A stretch of DNA of 33,983 nt, taken from assembly GCA_946479615.1 (NCBI GenBank), contig CAMLGR010000035.1, forward strand, positions 1-33,983, written 5' to 3'. The stretch comes from an uncultured Bacteroidota bacterium. GTDB taxonomy: Bacteria; Bacteroidota; Bacteroidia; Chitinophagales; Chitinophagaceae. Positions 26,175 to 32,772 of this stretch are shown one piece after another. A model generated the notes under the pieces. That model searched no databases. It saw only the letters and a program-made list of their open reading frames with translations, and had not been told where the DNA came from. Both the position numbers and the translations under genes were made by a program. The number at the start of each line of letters is the position of its first letter. Position 1 is the first letter of the stretch.

Positions 26175-26229
26175 CCCTCCCCGGTAAAGGAAGGGAACCC
26201 CGCCTGCCTGAGCGTTAGCGAAGGAGGCA
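26175..26229. repeat. Two imperfect palindromes in the M23 leader
   Basis: A first stem pairs CCCTCCC with GGAAGGG (about 26175-26196), and a second imperfect palindrome runs from GCCTGCCTGAGCG to GCGAAGGAGGC (26202-26228). They look like REP-type intergenic palindromes. Alternatively they form structure in the 5' leader of the M23 transcript. Confidence 0.4.
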
Positions 26230-26289
26230 AAGGTAATGTTTCAAACGGCATTTGAACTCAACTCAACCAGGGTTAAACGCTTGTTTGTT

Positions 26290-27261
26290 ATGAAAAAAAT
26301 CAAATATTACTATAACACCAATACCCTTCGTTATGAAAAACTCGAGGTTCCCCTGCGCGTTAAATTGCTGCGCATCTTCGGGTTTATAGCTGCCGCCTTC
26401 GTCACTGCAGCGCTCATCTCCTATTTCGCTTTCCAGTTTGTCGGTTCTCCCAATGAGAAGTTGCTTCGTTTACAGAATGAGCGCCTGCAGGACCGCTACG
26501 AGGCTCTCAGCGACCAGGTAAAAACGCTGGACCAGCAGATGAAAGAGCTGGAAAAAAGAGACAATAATGTTTACCGTTCCATCTTCGAAGCCACACCGAT
26601 CCCCGATAGCGCCCGTGCACGGGAAATGGAGAACCAGATCGAACTGGCTACCGTAGAAAATATGGGTAATAGTGAATTATTTACTTCGCTTGTATCGACG
26701 ATGAATAATATCAGCAGCCGGATCAAAGTGCAGAAAAGTTCGTATGATGAAGTAGACGGACTGGTAAAAAATAAGGAGAAATTGCTGTCCCATACCCCCG
26801 CCATTCAACCGGTCAGCAATAAGGACCTGACACGTATCGCTTCGGGGTTTGGCTATCGCATCGACCCGATTTATAAGACCACCAAAATGCATGCAGGCAT
26901 CGATTTTACAGCGCCACAGGGTACTCCTATCTATGCTACGGCAGATGGCACGGTTAAAACTGCAGGTAATACCGGCAATGGATATGGTAATCACGTCGTG
27001 ATCAACAATGGTTATGGATATGAAACATTGTTTGGTCATATGATGAAAGTAAAAGTGAGTGCCGGGCAATCTGTAAAACGTGGTGAAGTGATTGGCTGGG
27101 TAGGGAGTACAGGTAAATCCACCGGCCCTCATTGTCACTATGAAGTACATAAAGGCGGTACCAAGATCGATCCGGTATATTTCTTCTATAATGATTTATC
27201 TCCTGATCAATTCGACCGCATTTTGAAACAAGCGGCCTCTTCCAATCAAAGCCTTGATTAG
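26290..27261 (+). CDS. Membrane-anchored M23 (LytM-type) peptidase
   Basis: This cell-wall endopeptidase or divisome regulator has one N-terminal membrane helix (about 28-50), a coiled coil (about 55-92) and a LytM/peptidase M23 domain (about 180-300). Zinc ligands are visible: H201 and D205 in HAGIDF, and H283 in HCHYE (281-285), with H281 as the catalytic histidine, so it is probably active. From ATG at 26290 it has 323 residues and starts MKKIKYYYNTNTLRYEKL, a start I know from many Bacteroidota homologues. An in-frame ATG at 26236 would add 18 residues without family character and is rejected. The alaS - M23 - MerR order supports a conserved housekeeping role in peptidoglycan turnover. 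Confidence 0.93.
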   Translation: MKKIKYYYNTNTLRYEKLEVPLRVKLLRIFGFIAAAFVTAALISYFAFQFVGSPNEKLLRLQNERLQDRYEALSDQVKTLDQQMKELEKRDNNVYRSIFEATPIPDSARAREMENQIELATVENMGNSELFTSLVSTMNNISSRIKVQKSSYDEVDGLVKNKEKLLSHTPAIQPVSNKDLTRIASGFGYRIDPIYKTTKMHAGIDFTAPQGTPIYATADGTVKTAGNTGNGYGNHVVINNGYGYETLFGHMMKVKVSAGQSVKRGEVIGWVGSTGKSTGPHCHYEVHKGGTKIDPVYFFYNDLSPDQFDRILKQAASSNQSLD

Positions 27262-27377
27262 TGAGTGGTGAATGGTCAATAGTCAATGGTGAATGATAAC
27301 CGAGCATTCATCCCTTAATGTAATAATTGAGTATTCACCATTGACTATTGACCATTCACCATTCACCGCTATTCACC
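27261..27377. repeat. GGTGAAT/GGTCAAT heptamer inverted repeat (element E)
   Basis: Arms 27267-27294 and 27333-27360 are perfect 28-bp reverse complements, each exactly four 7-nt words. Including 27261-27266 and 27361-27366 the stem reaches 34 bp with one G-T pair. The right side continues with another ATTCACC (27361-27367), a 3-nt slip (GCT) and a further ATTCACC (27371-27377). The element begins at the last base of the M23 gene stop codon and ends about 35 bases before the merR promoter. Confidence 0.92.
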
Positions 27378-27412
27378 TCGCCTGTATAACTTTTCCACAC
27401 TGTGGTACCAAC

Positions 27413-27445
27413 TTTGCTATAGAGCATACATCGTTTGTATCTTTA
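27413..27445 (+). promoter_or_regulatory. Promoter of the MerR-family gene
   Basis: TTTG (27413-27416) is followed after 21 bases by TATCTTTA (27438-27445), one base from consensus. It ends 9 bases before the ATG at 27455, which implies a nearly leaderless transcript. Confidence 0.55.
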
Positions 27446-27454
27446 TAGTAATGT

Positions 27455-27994
27455 ATGGGAAAGCCACTTACGCAAATAACATTTGAATTCAGCGCGGCAG
27501 CAGAAGAGAATACCAATACTGATGTTGTCACAATAGCGCCTCCTCCGCCAATCATTAAAGAAAAAAAAGCCATGGTAACGAATACACCCGTTAAGAAAGG
27601 CACATCAACGAGGGGCAGGCGTTCTTTAAAAGATATCGCGCTTACTGCCGATCTTATCCAGGTGCCGGAAGATGAAATTCTTTTTCAGAAACAATATTAT
27701 TCGATCGGGGAAGTGGCGACAATGTTCCGGGAAAACCAGTCACTGATCAGGTATTGGGAAACGGAGTTTGATATTCTGCAACCCCGGAAGAACCGGAAAG
27801 GAGACCGCTTTTTCCGCCCGGTAGATGTAAAGAACCTGGTGCTGATTTATGACCTGCTTCGCCGCCGGAAATTTACCATTGAAGGCGCCAAAGACTACCT
27901 GAAGAAGAATAAAAAGGCAGAAGCGAAATTTGAAATGATCCAATCCCTGGAAAAGATAAAGTCTTTTTTACTGGAGTTGAAAGCCAGTCTCTGA
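27455..27994 (+). CDS. MerR-family transcriptional regulator
   Basis: This 179-residue DNA-binding protein has a winged helix at about 81-148: YYSIGEVATMFRENQSLIRYWE (81-102), then FDILQPRKNRKGDRFFRPVDV with the usual R-x-Y/F wing. A short helix follows at 153-177 instead of a long dimerisation coil and effector domain, so no ligand-binding part is visible. Residues 1-80 are an unusually long, low-complexity N-terminal extension (APPPPIIKEKKAM). The start at M40 (27572) is possible, but the promoter box at 27438-27445 sits correctly for the ATG at 27455. Such single-domain MerR proteins beside M23 peptidases are common in Bacteroidota, and their targets are not known. Confidence 0.88.
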   Translation: MGKPLTQITFEFSAAAEENTNTDVVTIAPPPPIIKEKKAMVTNTPVKKGTSTRGRRSLKDIALTADLIQVPEDEILFQKQYYSIGEVATMFRENQSLIRYWETEFDILQPRKNRKGDRFFRPVDVKNLVLIYDLLRRRKFTIEGAKDYLKKNKKAEAKFEMIQSLEKIKSFLLELKASL

Positions 27995-28108
27995 GGCATT
28001 CATGATTCTTTGTTAAACAGATTGGCCGCTCTGCCTGCAACTTTAACAATTATCCCTTCATCTTCTGATTGCTTGCTGTTAGTTTTACACCCGCTTACAT
28101 AAACATTT

Positions 28109-28627
28109 ATGAAGAAATTTTTTATTCTCTCCGTACTGTCTGTTTTTTCTGCTCTTGCTGCTTTTTCTCAAAATCAATTTGAAGTAAGTGCAGATCCCAA
28201 AACAGGTGAAAAAGTAATGAAAGGCATTATCTCGCGTTCCGTTCTTGAAAAAGAGCCCAGTTTTACCTGGTATGCCGACGCACAAAAAATATATGCTCCC
28301 AATGAAATGGCAGTTACTGCTTTAAAAAAGAATGTTGATTCGGTCGAGTTGCTGGTATTCATGGGCACCTGGTGCGAAGATTCGCATTTCATAGTACCGC
28401 GCTTTTTCTCATTATTGGATAAAGCCGGTTTCTCATCCGATCGTGTAACGCTTATCGGTGTTGACCGTAATAAAAAAACATTGAGCCATCTTTCCGAAGC
28501 AATGAATATCACCAACGTTCCTACGATCATCGTTTTGAAAAAAGGAAAAGAATTGGGCCGTGTGATCGAATATGGCCACGATGGTCTTTTTGATAAAGAA
28601 TTAGGACAGATACTTTCTTCCAACTAA
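28109..28627 (+). CDS. Secreted thioredoxin-like protein with C-x-x-S active site
   Basis: This 172-residue exported protein has a signal peptide (about 1-20, ending LAAFSQ) and a thioredoxin fold. The active-site motif is W-C-E-D-S (C89, S92), so the second cysteine of the usual CxxC is a serine; the cis-proline is P138 in TNVPTI. A single-cysteine site fits a monothiol or isomerase/chaperone-like role, or binding of an oxidised partner, rather than a normal disulfide reductase. The first about 75 residues before the fold contain no known domain. It stands alone between the MerR gene and the convergent MscS gene. Confidence 0.85.
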   Translation: MKKFFILSVLSVFSALAAFSQNQFEVSADPKTGEKVMKGIISRSVLEKEPSFTWYADAQKIYAPNEMAVTALKKNVDSVELLVFMGTWCEDSHFIVPRFFSLLDKAGFSSDRVTLIGVDRNKKTLSHLSEAMNITNVPTIIVLKKGKELGRVIEYGHDGLFDKELGQILSSN

Positions 28628-28680
28628 CAAGTGAGCAAGCTGCTTCACTTAAAACCCAACATCTAAAACCTGGTATTATT

Positions 28681-29778
28681 TTACTTCAACCGATCGCTGC
28701 CGATGATCTTTACTTCCGTGGAGGAACCGGCAATATCGATTTTTAATTCTTCGAGGAGCTTTAATATACTGAAGTTGATCTCTTCCTTGACTGTATTATA
28801 ATCTTTCTGGGTGATCGGGCCGGTAAAATATTCTACCAATACCTGGAAAGAAGCGGAACTGATATCATTCAGTAAAACGGTAGAACTTTCGATTTCTTTT
28901 CTTTCCAGTATTTTCCGGATTCCTTTTACCAACTGATCGAGTGCAGCAGCAGTAGTTGACAATCCCGCTTCAATACGCAGGTCGCCTTTACGCTGCGTAC
29001 GTAAAGAAAGATTATCGAGAATACTATCGACCATTTGCTTATTCGGTACGGTAATAAATGTTTTCTGATCCGTACGTATGCGCGTACTTCTCAATCCGAT
29101 CTTTTCAACCGTGCCGGTAAAATTATGCACTTTCACCACATCTCCCAGGCTAAAGGGTTTATCAAAAAATATAATGAAAGAAGCGATCAGGTTTTCCAGG
29201 CTTTCCCGTAAGGCGAGTGCGATTGCTGCTCCAACAAGACTAAGACCCGTCAACAGGTTACCGATATTGGACCCGAAAACAAATTTCAGGATCATCAGTA
29301 AGCCAATAATAACAAGAATGACCTTGAAGAAATCCTTGAAAAAAACGATCAGTTGATTATCTGTTGGATCAGGCGTTTGATTAGCGCGTATGCTAAGTAT
29401 GATAGAAATAAAATCGATGATCCGTAACAAAAGACGGATAAATGAAATAATGATCACAAAAGAACCGATCGCAGTGAAAAGTTCTTTCGTAGAGATCTTA
29501 TAAATTTCTACGTTTAATTCAGCGGGGAAATTCAGTTTGTGCAGGGCGATCACTGTAACCAGTACAGCCAGGAAAAAACCCAGTGGTCTTGCTACCAGCG
29601 TGATAAAAGATTTTTTCTCTACATCTTTCCAGACACGGCGGATAAACTGGAATAAAAGAAGAGCGATAGAACGGGCAAGATATTTTTTAACGATCACTAC
29701 AAACAGGATAACTATCGCAACGATGAGATAATTAAGTAAACTATTATCCAGCCATTGTTTTTTCAAAAATTCAAACAT
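28681..29778 (-). CDS. MscS-family mechanosensitive ion channel
   Basis: This 365-residue membrane protein opens under membrane tension to release solutes after osmotic downshock. Hydrophobic segments lie at about 14-30, 60-80, 101-130 and 149-168. The pore-lining helix follows at about 173-205 (LTGLSLVGAAIALALRESLENLIASFIIFFDKPF). The beta domain comes next with the conserved GDVVKVHNFTGTVEKIGLRSTRIRT. The alpha/beta C-terminal domain ends near residue 365. The length is above E. coli MscS (286) because of two additional N-terminal helices, which is common in this branch. It is convergent with the thioredoxin-like gene, 53 bases away. Confidence 0.93.
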   Translation of the reverse strand: MFEFLKKQWLDNSLLNYLIVAIVILFVVIVKKYLARSIALLLFQFIRRVWKDVEKKSFITLVARPLGFFLAVLVTVIALHKLNFPAELNVEIYKISTKELFTAIGSFVIIISFIRLLLRIIDFISIILSIRANQTPDPTDNQLIVFFKDFFKVILVIIGLLMILKFVFGSNIGNLLTGLSLVGAAIALALRESLENLIASFIIFFDKPFSLGDVVKVHNFTGTVEKIGLRSTRIRTDQKTFITVPNKQMVDSILDNLSLRTQRKGDLRIEAGLSTTAAALDQLVKGIRKILERKEIESSTVLLNDISSASFQVLVEYFTGPITQKDYNTVKEEINFSILKLLEELKIDIAGSSTEVKIIGSDRLK

Positions 29779-29830
29779 ACTATACTGCTCCCGTAGGTCG
29801 CAAAACTAATTAAATCCCACCGGCCTGCCG

Positions 29831-30640
29831 TCATTGGAAGGAGTAAATTTCTATACTATCTTTTTTCATAGCATAGAGCCGGGATGAAGTGAAGTTAAAA
29901 TACGGACTTTGGTAAAGTTCAGCGGGCATGTTCCAGTTTTCCACCCGGAAATTGACAATGTTGTACCGATGCAGGATATTGCCGGACGACCCGTAAATGT
30001 ATTTCCCTGCTACCTTCAGGTTGTGCCAGCCGGTGATCGGGATTTTATTTTTCAATGCCCCGTAATAATCGAATACAAAGACAGCTTTTGAAGAATCATA
30101 CAGGTATACAAACTGGTCCTGGTCGTAAATCTTTTGTGGCGAAGGCGCCTGGTCGAATAACATCCGGAAATCGGGGGTTTCCTGTAACAGTTTGCCTTCT
30201 TCATCGATCTTCTTCAGTTTATTTTCCACTTCATCGTATATCCAGATCTTATTATCATACGACTGACCGATCGCACGTGCCTGCAATATGTTTTGTTTGC
30301 GCAGGTCGATAATATTACGGATAGTGAGGAATTTATCGAGCACGACAATAGTGGCGAAATCGCGGTAGTATAATAATATTTTCAATGGGTTGGAAACATC
30401 GATCAGGGTAGCTTTTCCGAATTTTTTTACATCATTGAACACACCCATCGAATCTCCGTTGGCATTTAGTTTTTTTACCTGGTTGGTGCTGCTGAGCAGG
30501 TAAATATTATCGAGATTGTCTACCGTAAAAGCAACGATATCACCGTCTATCCTTTTGAAGAATTTAAAAGATGTATCTGTTTGCGTCTTTGCCTGGGCAA
30601 AAAACAGGAGAAGCGATACTATGGTCAGAAATCTCTTCAT
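29831..30640 (-). CDS. Secreted propeller-like protein of unknown function
   Basis: This 269-residue protein has a signal peptide (about 1-19: RFLTIVSLLLFFAQAKTQ) and a series of short beta repeats such as DNLDNIYLLSSTNQVKKLNANGD, YDNKIWIYDEVENKLKKIDEEG and VYLYDSSKAVFVFDYYG. These resemble NHL- or six-bladed-propeller blades, each ending in a turn with D or N and G. No catalytic motif is seen. It overlaps the lpxH gene upstream by 4 bases (ATGA at 30637-30640), so the two are translationally coupled. A link with lipid A or the envelope is possible from this coupling, but no function can be assigned. Confidence 0.8.
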   Translation of the reverse strand: MKRFLTIVSLLLFFAQAKTQTDTSFKFFKRIDGDIVAFTVDNLDNIYLLSSTNQVKKLNANGDSMGVFNDVKKFGKATLIDVSNPLKILLYYRDFATIVVLDKFLTIRNIIDLRKQNILQARAIGQSYDNKIWIYDEVENKLKKIDEEGKLLQETPDFRMLFDQAPSPQKIYDQDQFVYLYDSSKAVFVFDYYGALKNKIPITGWHNLKVAGKYIYGSSGNILHRYNIVNFRVENWNMPAELYQSPYFNFTSSRLYAMKKDSIEIYSFQ

Positions 30641-31413
30641 GATTGATTGCGGATGATCTTGTCATCGTTTCCTTTGAAAGAAACCAGGTTCATGGTTGCC
30701 CCATCAAGGACCGCATAAGTATAATAACGTATCCAGTCACCCAAATTAATATACCGGCTGCCATCAGACAGACGAAAATCGATGGGCAGGTGTCTATGTC
30801 CAAACACAAAAAAATCAATCTTTTTTTCTTTCAGGGTGTCTTTGCAATAAGTGATCAGCCATTCCTTGTCCTCGCCGAGAAAAATCTCCTCTTTGGCCCC
30901 TGTTTGCGCCCGGCTGCGGCGGCTGAGATAATTGGCGATACCTACTCCCACAACAGGCGGAAGGATACCAAATAGCCACTGGCAGACAGGATTGCGGAAT
31001 ATTTTTTTAAGCCGTTTGTATCCATGATCGCCCGGGCCCAAACCATCACCATGACCCACCAGGATTTTTTTCCCATTTCTTTCAAATTCTTTGGGCTCGA
31101 AATAAACGGGGATATTTAATTCAGTCTGCAAATAGTCGCGCATCCACATATCATGATTGCCCACAAAAAAATGCATCGGGATGCCGGCATCGGTCAATTC
31201 TGCAAGTTTGCCCAGTAAACGGACATATCCTTTTGGCACTACTTTTTTGTATTCGTACCAGAAATCAAACATATCGCCGACGATAAATATCTCTGCGGCA
31301 TCGTCTTTTATTTCAGTAAGAAACTGTACAATGATCTTTTCTCTCTCCAGGCTGGAAGCATGGTCAGGAGCGCCTAAATGAAAATCGGAAAGAAAATATA
31401 TTTTTTTTGACAC
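30637..31413 (-). CDS. lpxH: UDP-2,3-diacylglucosamine diphosphatase (LpxH-type)
   Basis: This calcineurin-like metallophosphoesterase removes UMP from UDP-2,3-diacylglucosamine to give lipid X in lipid A synthesis at the inner membrane. It has 258 residues. Metal-site motifs are FLSDFHLG (D10, H12), GDMFDFW (D47), GNHDMW (N86, H87), GHGDG (H121) and GHRHLP (H206, H208), all in the order of the family. The helical insert LRSFL-type lid of LpxH is represented by residues about 125-195. Its length and the DMFDFWYEY segment fit LpxH rather than a generic phosphoesterase. The propeller-like gene overlaps its end by 4 bases. A 30-codon ORF lies 11 bases upstream of its start. Confidence 0.88.
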   Translation of the reverse strand: MSKKIYFLSDFHLGAPDHASSLEREKIIVQFLTEIKDDAAEIFIVGDMFDFWYEYKKVVPKGYVRLLGKLAELTDAGIPMHFFVGNHDMWMRDYLQTELNIPVYFEPKEFERNGKKILVGHGDGLGPGDHGYKRLKKIFRNPVCQWLFGILPPVVGVGIANYLSRRSRAQTGAKEEIFLGEDKEWLITYCKDTLKEKKIDFFVFGHRHLPIDFRLSDGSRYINLGDWIRYYTYAVLDGATMNLVSFKGNDDKIIRNQS

Positions 31414-31424
31414 GTCAGTAGATA

Positions 31425-31517
31425 CTATTTTGAAAACAGTTTGTATTCACCTTCTATCACACCGTCGCTTTTTTTATCAGCTGCTTTAAATAAAACGGGG
31501 AAAGAAGAAAGTTTCAT
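31425..31517 (-). CDS. Possible small ORF upstream of lpxH, 30 residues
   Basis: A short - strand ORF from ATG (31515-31517) to TAG (31425-31427) encodes MKLSSFPVLFKAADKKSDG and a short acidic/basic tail ending YKLFSK. The composition looks protein-like, and the gap it fills (184 bases, 31414-31597) is otherwise empty. It ends 11 bases before the lpxH start, so it could be a leader peptide or a remnant of a larger gene. I recognise no family. Confidence 0.3.
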   Translation of the reverse strand: MKLSSFPVLFKAADKKSDGVIEGEYKLFSK

Positions 31518-31597
31518 GCAATTTATTTGAGTATATCAACACTTCATTCCGTTTCCTGTGAACAGGAGCAAGCTGCTGATTTTTTAAGACGGCTAAT

Positions 31598-32023
31598 TTA
31601 TTTTTTCCGTCCCTTGTATTCCATCAGGTCACTGGAAGTGATAACAGGTTTGCTGCTTACATCACCGCAATACCAGTATATCCATGCAGTAACCGGTTTG
31701 CCATGACTGAATATCGTTGCCGGCAGGCGCTGGTATAAAGGAGTTTCGCCATGCTCGGGAACCACACCTTCATAATCATCCAACTGGCCAATGGCCCAGG
31801 AAAATTCTGCTTCGTTTTTGATCACATACAATTCACCCAATATGAATGTATCTTCTTCAGAAGGTATGGCCGCAGGATATTCACCCATATCAAACAGCTT
31901 TCCTTTTACTTTTGCATCGCTGACAAGGTTGAAATAACGGCTGATGTATTCATACGCCGGGCTGCGGAAACCACTGCGCAATGAACCATACACGAATAAA
32001 TGATGAATGCTGTTATCAGTCAT
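31598..32023 (-). CDS. Gamma-glutamylcyclotransferase / AIG2-like family protein
   Basis: This 141-residue single-domain protein has the family start HHLFVYGSLRSGF (glycine loop YGSLR at 12-16) and ends its core in the catalytic-type glutamate E85 within LDDYEGV. Family members cleave gamma-glutamyl dipeptides or amines to 5-oxoproline, but many bacterial AIG2-like proteins have no tested substrate, so only the fold and probable chemistry can be stated. It follows the LUD-domain gene on the same strand after 33 bases and may be co-transcribed with it. Confidence 0.85.
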   Translation of the reverse strand: MTDNSIHHLFVYGSLRSGFRSPAYEYISRYFNLVSDAKVKGKLFDMGEYPAAIPSEEDTFILGELYVIKNEAEFSWAIGQLDDYEGVVPEHGETPLYQRLPATIFSHGKPVTAWIYWYCGDVSSKPVITSSDLMEYKGRKK

Positions 32024-32056
32024 ATCCTAAAAGTACAACGCTGCGGGCAATAAATA

Positions 32057-32692
32057 TCAGGATTCTACGAGGAATACATATGCTTCTTTAGGACCGTGCA
32101 CACCTACCACCAATGTTTTTTCAATATCGGCCGTACGGCTGGGGCCCGTAGCAAAGGTGATCAGCGAAGGAAGTTTGCTGCCATACTTGTCTTTGACCAG
32201 TTGCAAAGCATCTTTCACATCATAAACAAGCTGATCGGTATAAGCAATGCAAATATGAACTGGAGCATATACGCTGGTGATGCGGCCGCTTGGTTGTGCC
32301 GCACTCATTACCACGGAGCCCGTTCTTGCCACCAGGCATTCACAGCCGGTGATCGATACATCGCAATCAGCAATGCCGGTTGTAACGATACGATCCTCAA
32401 GTTGCACACCAGCCGATTGCAATAATTTATCTTCGAGGCAATATACTTTCTTCCAATCCATTTTTTTTACCAGGCTGCTCAGTTGAAAAGCCAGCTCCTG
32501 CCGGTTGATACAATAGATAAACCTGCCCTGTAGTTTGGAAAACTGTTCGGCAAATTCTACTTCTTTTTCCTGGCTGGAGGGTTGAAATACCGATTCATTT
32601 CCTTCGCTTTTGGGAAAAGGAAGAGGCGTTGAATGACTCAACGCCTTACGTATTTTTTTTAAAATATTTTCTTTGGAAGGAGAAACGTTCAT
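32057..32692 (-). CDS. LUD-domain protein (LutC-like)
   Basis: This 211-residue protein is built of one LUD domain, seen in the segments EDRIVTTGIADCDVSITGCE, CLVARTGSVVMSAAQPSGR and the C-terminal FATGPSRTADIEKTLVVGVHG. In LutABC, LutC takes part in lactate oxidation to pyruvate, but lutA and lutB are absent here. In Bacteroidota this stand-alone LUD gene is often next to ftsH, as in this window, and its role there has not been shown. It starts at the ATG 32690-32692, about 80 bases downstream of ftsH, with repeat element F between. Confidence 0.85.
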   Translation of the reverse strand: MNVSPSKENILKKIRKALSHSTPLPFPKSEGNESVFQPSSQEKEVEFAEQFSKLQGRFIYCINRQELAFQLSSLVKKMDWKKVYCLEDKLLQSAGVQLEDRIVTTGIADCDVSITGCECLVARTGSVVMSAAQPSGRITSVYAPVHICIAYTDQLVYDVKDALQLVKDKYGSKLPSLITFATGPSRTADIEKTLVVGVHGPKEAYVFLVES

Positions 32693-32699
32693 GTGTGAA

Positions 32700-32768
32700 G
32701 TTTAAGGGTTTAAGGTTTAACAGTTTAAGAGATGTATTCTTAACCATTGAACCTTTAAACTTTTAAAC
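32700..32768. repeat. GTTTAAG-word inverted repeat (element F)
   Basis: The left half has GTTTAAG or GTTTAAC at 32700, 32708, 32715 and 32723 (steps of 8, 7 and 8). The right half (32739-32768) carries the complementary words and matches the left at 22 of 30 positions. It fills nearly all of the gap between ftsH and the LUD gene. It is the most degenerate of the inverted elements. Confidence 0.75.
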
Positions 32769-32772
32769 GATA

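Noticed and set aside
28633..28644. 12-base string GAGCAAGCTGCT shared with 31566-31577
   Set aside because: A 12-mer match between two places in a window of this size is expected by chance.
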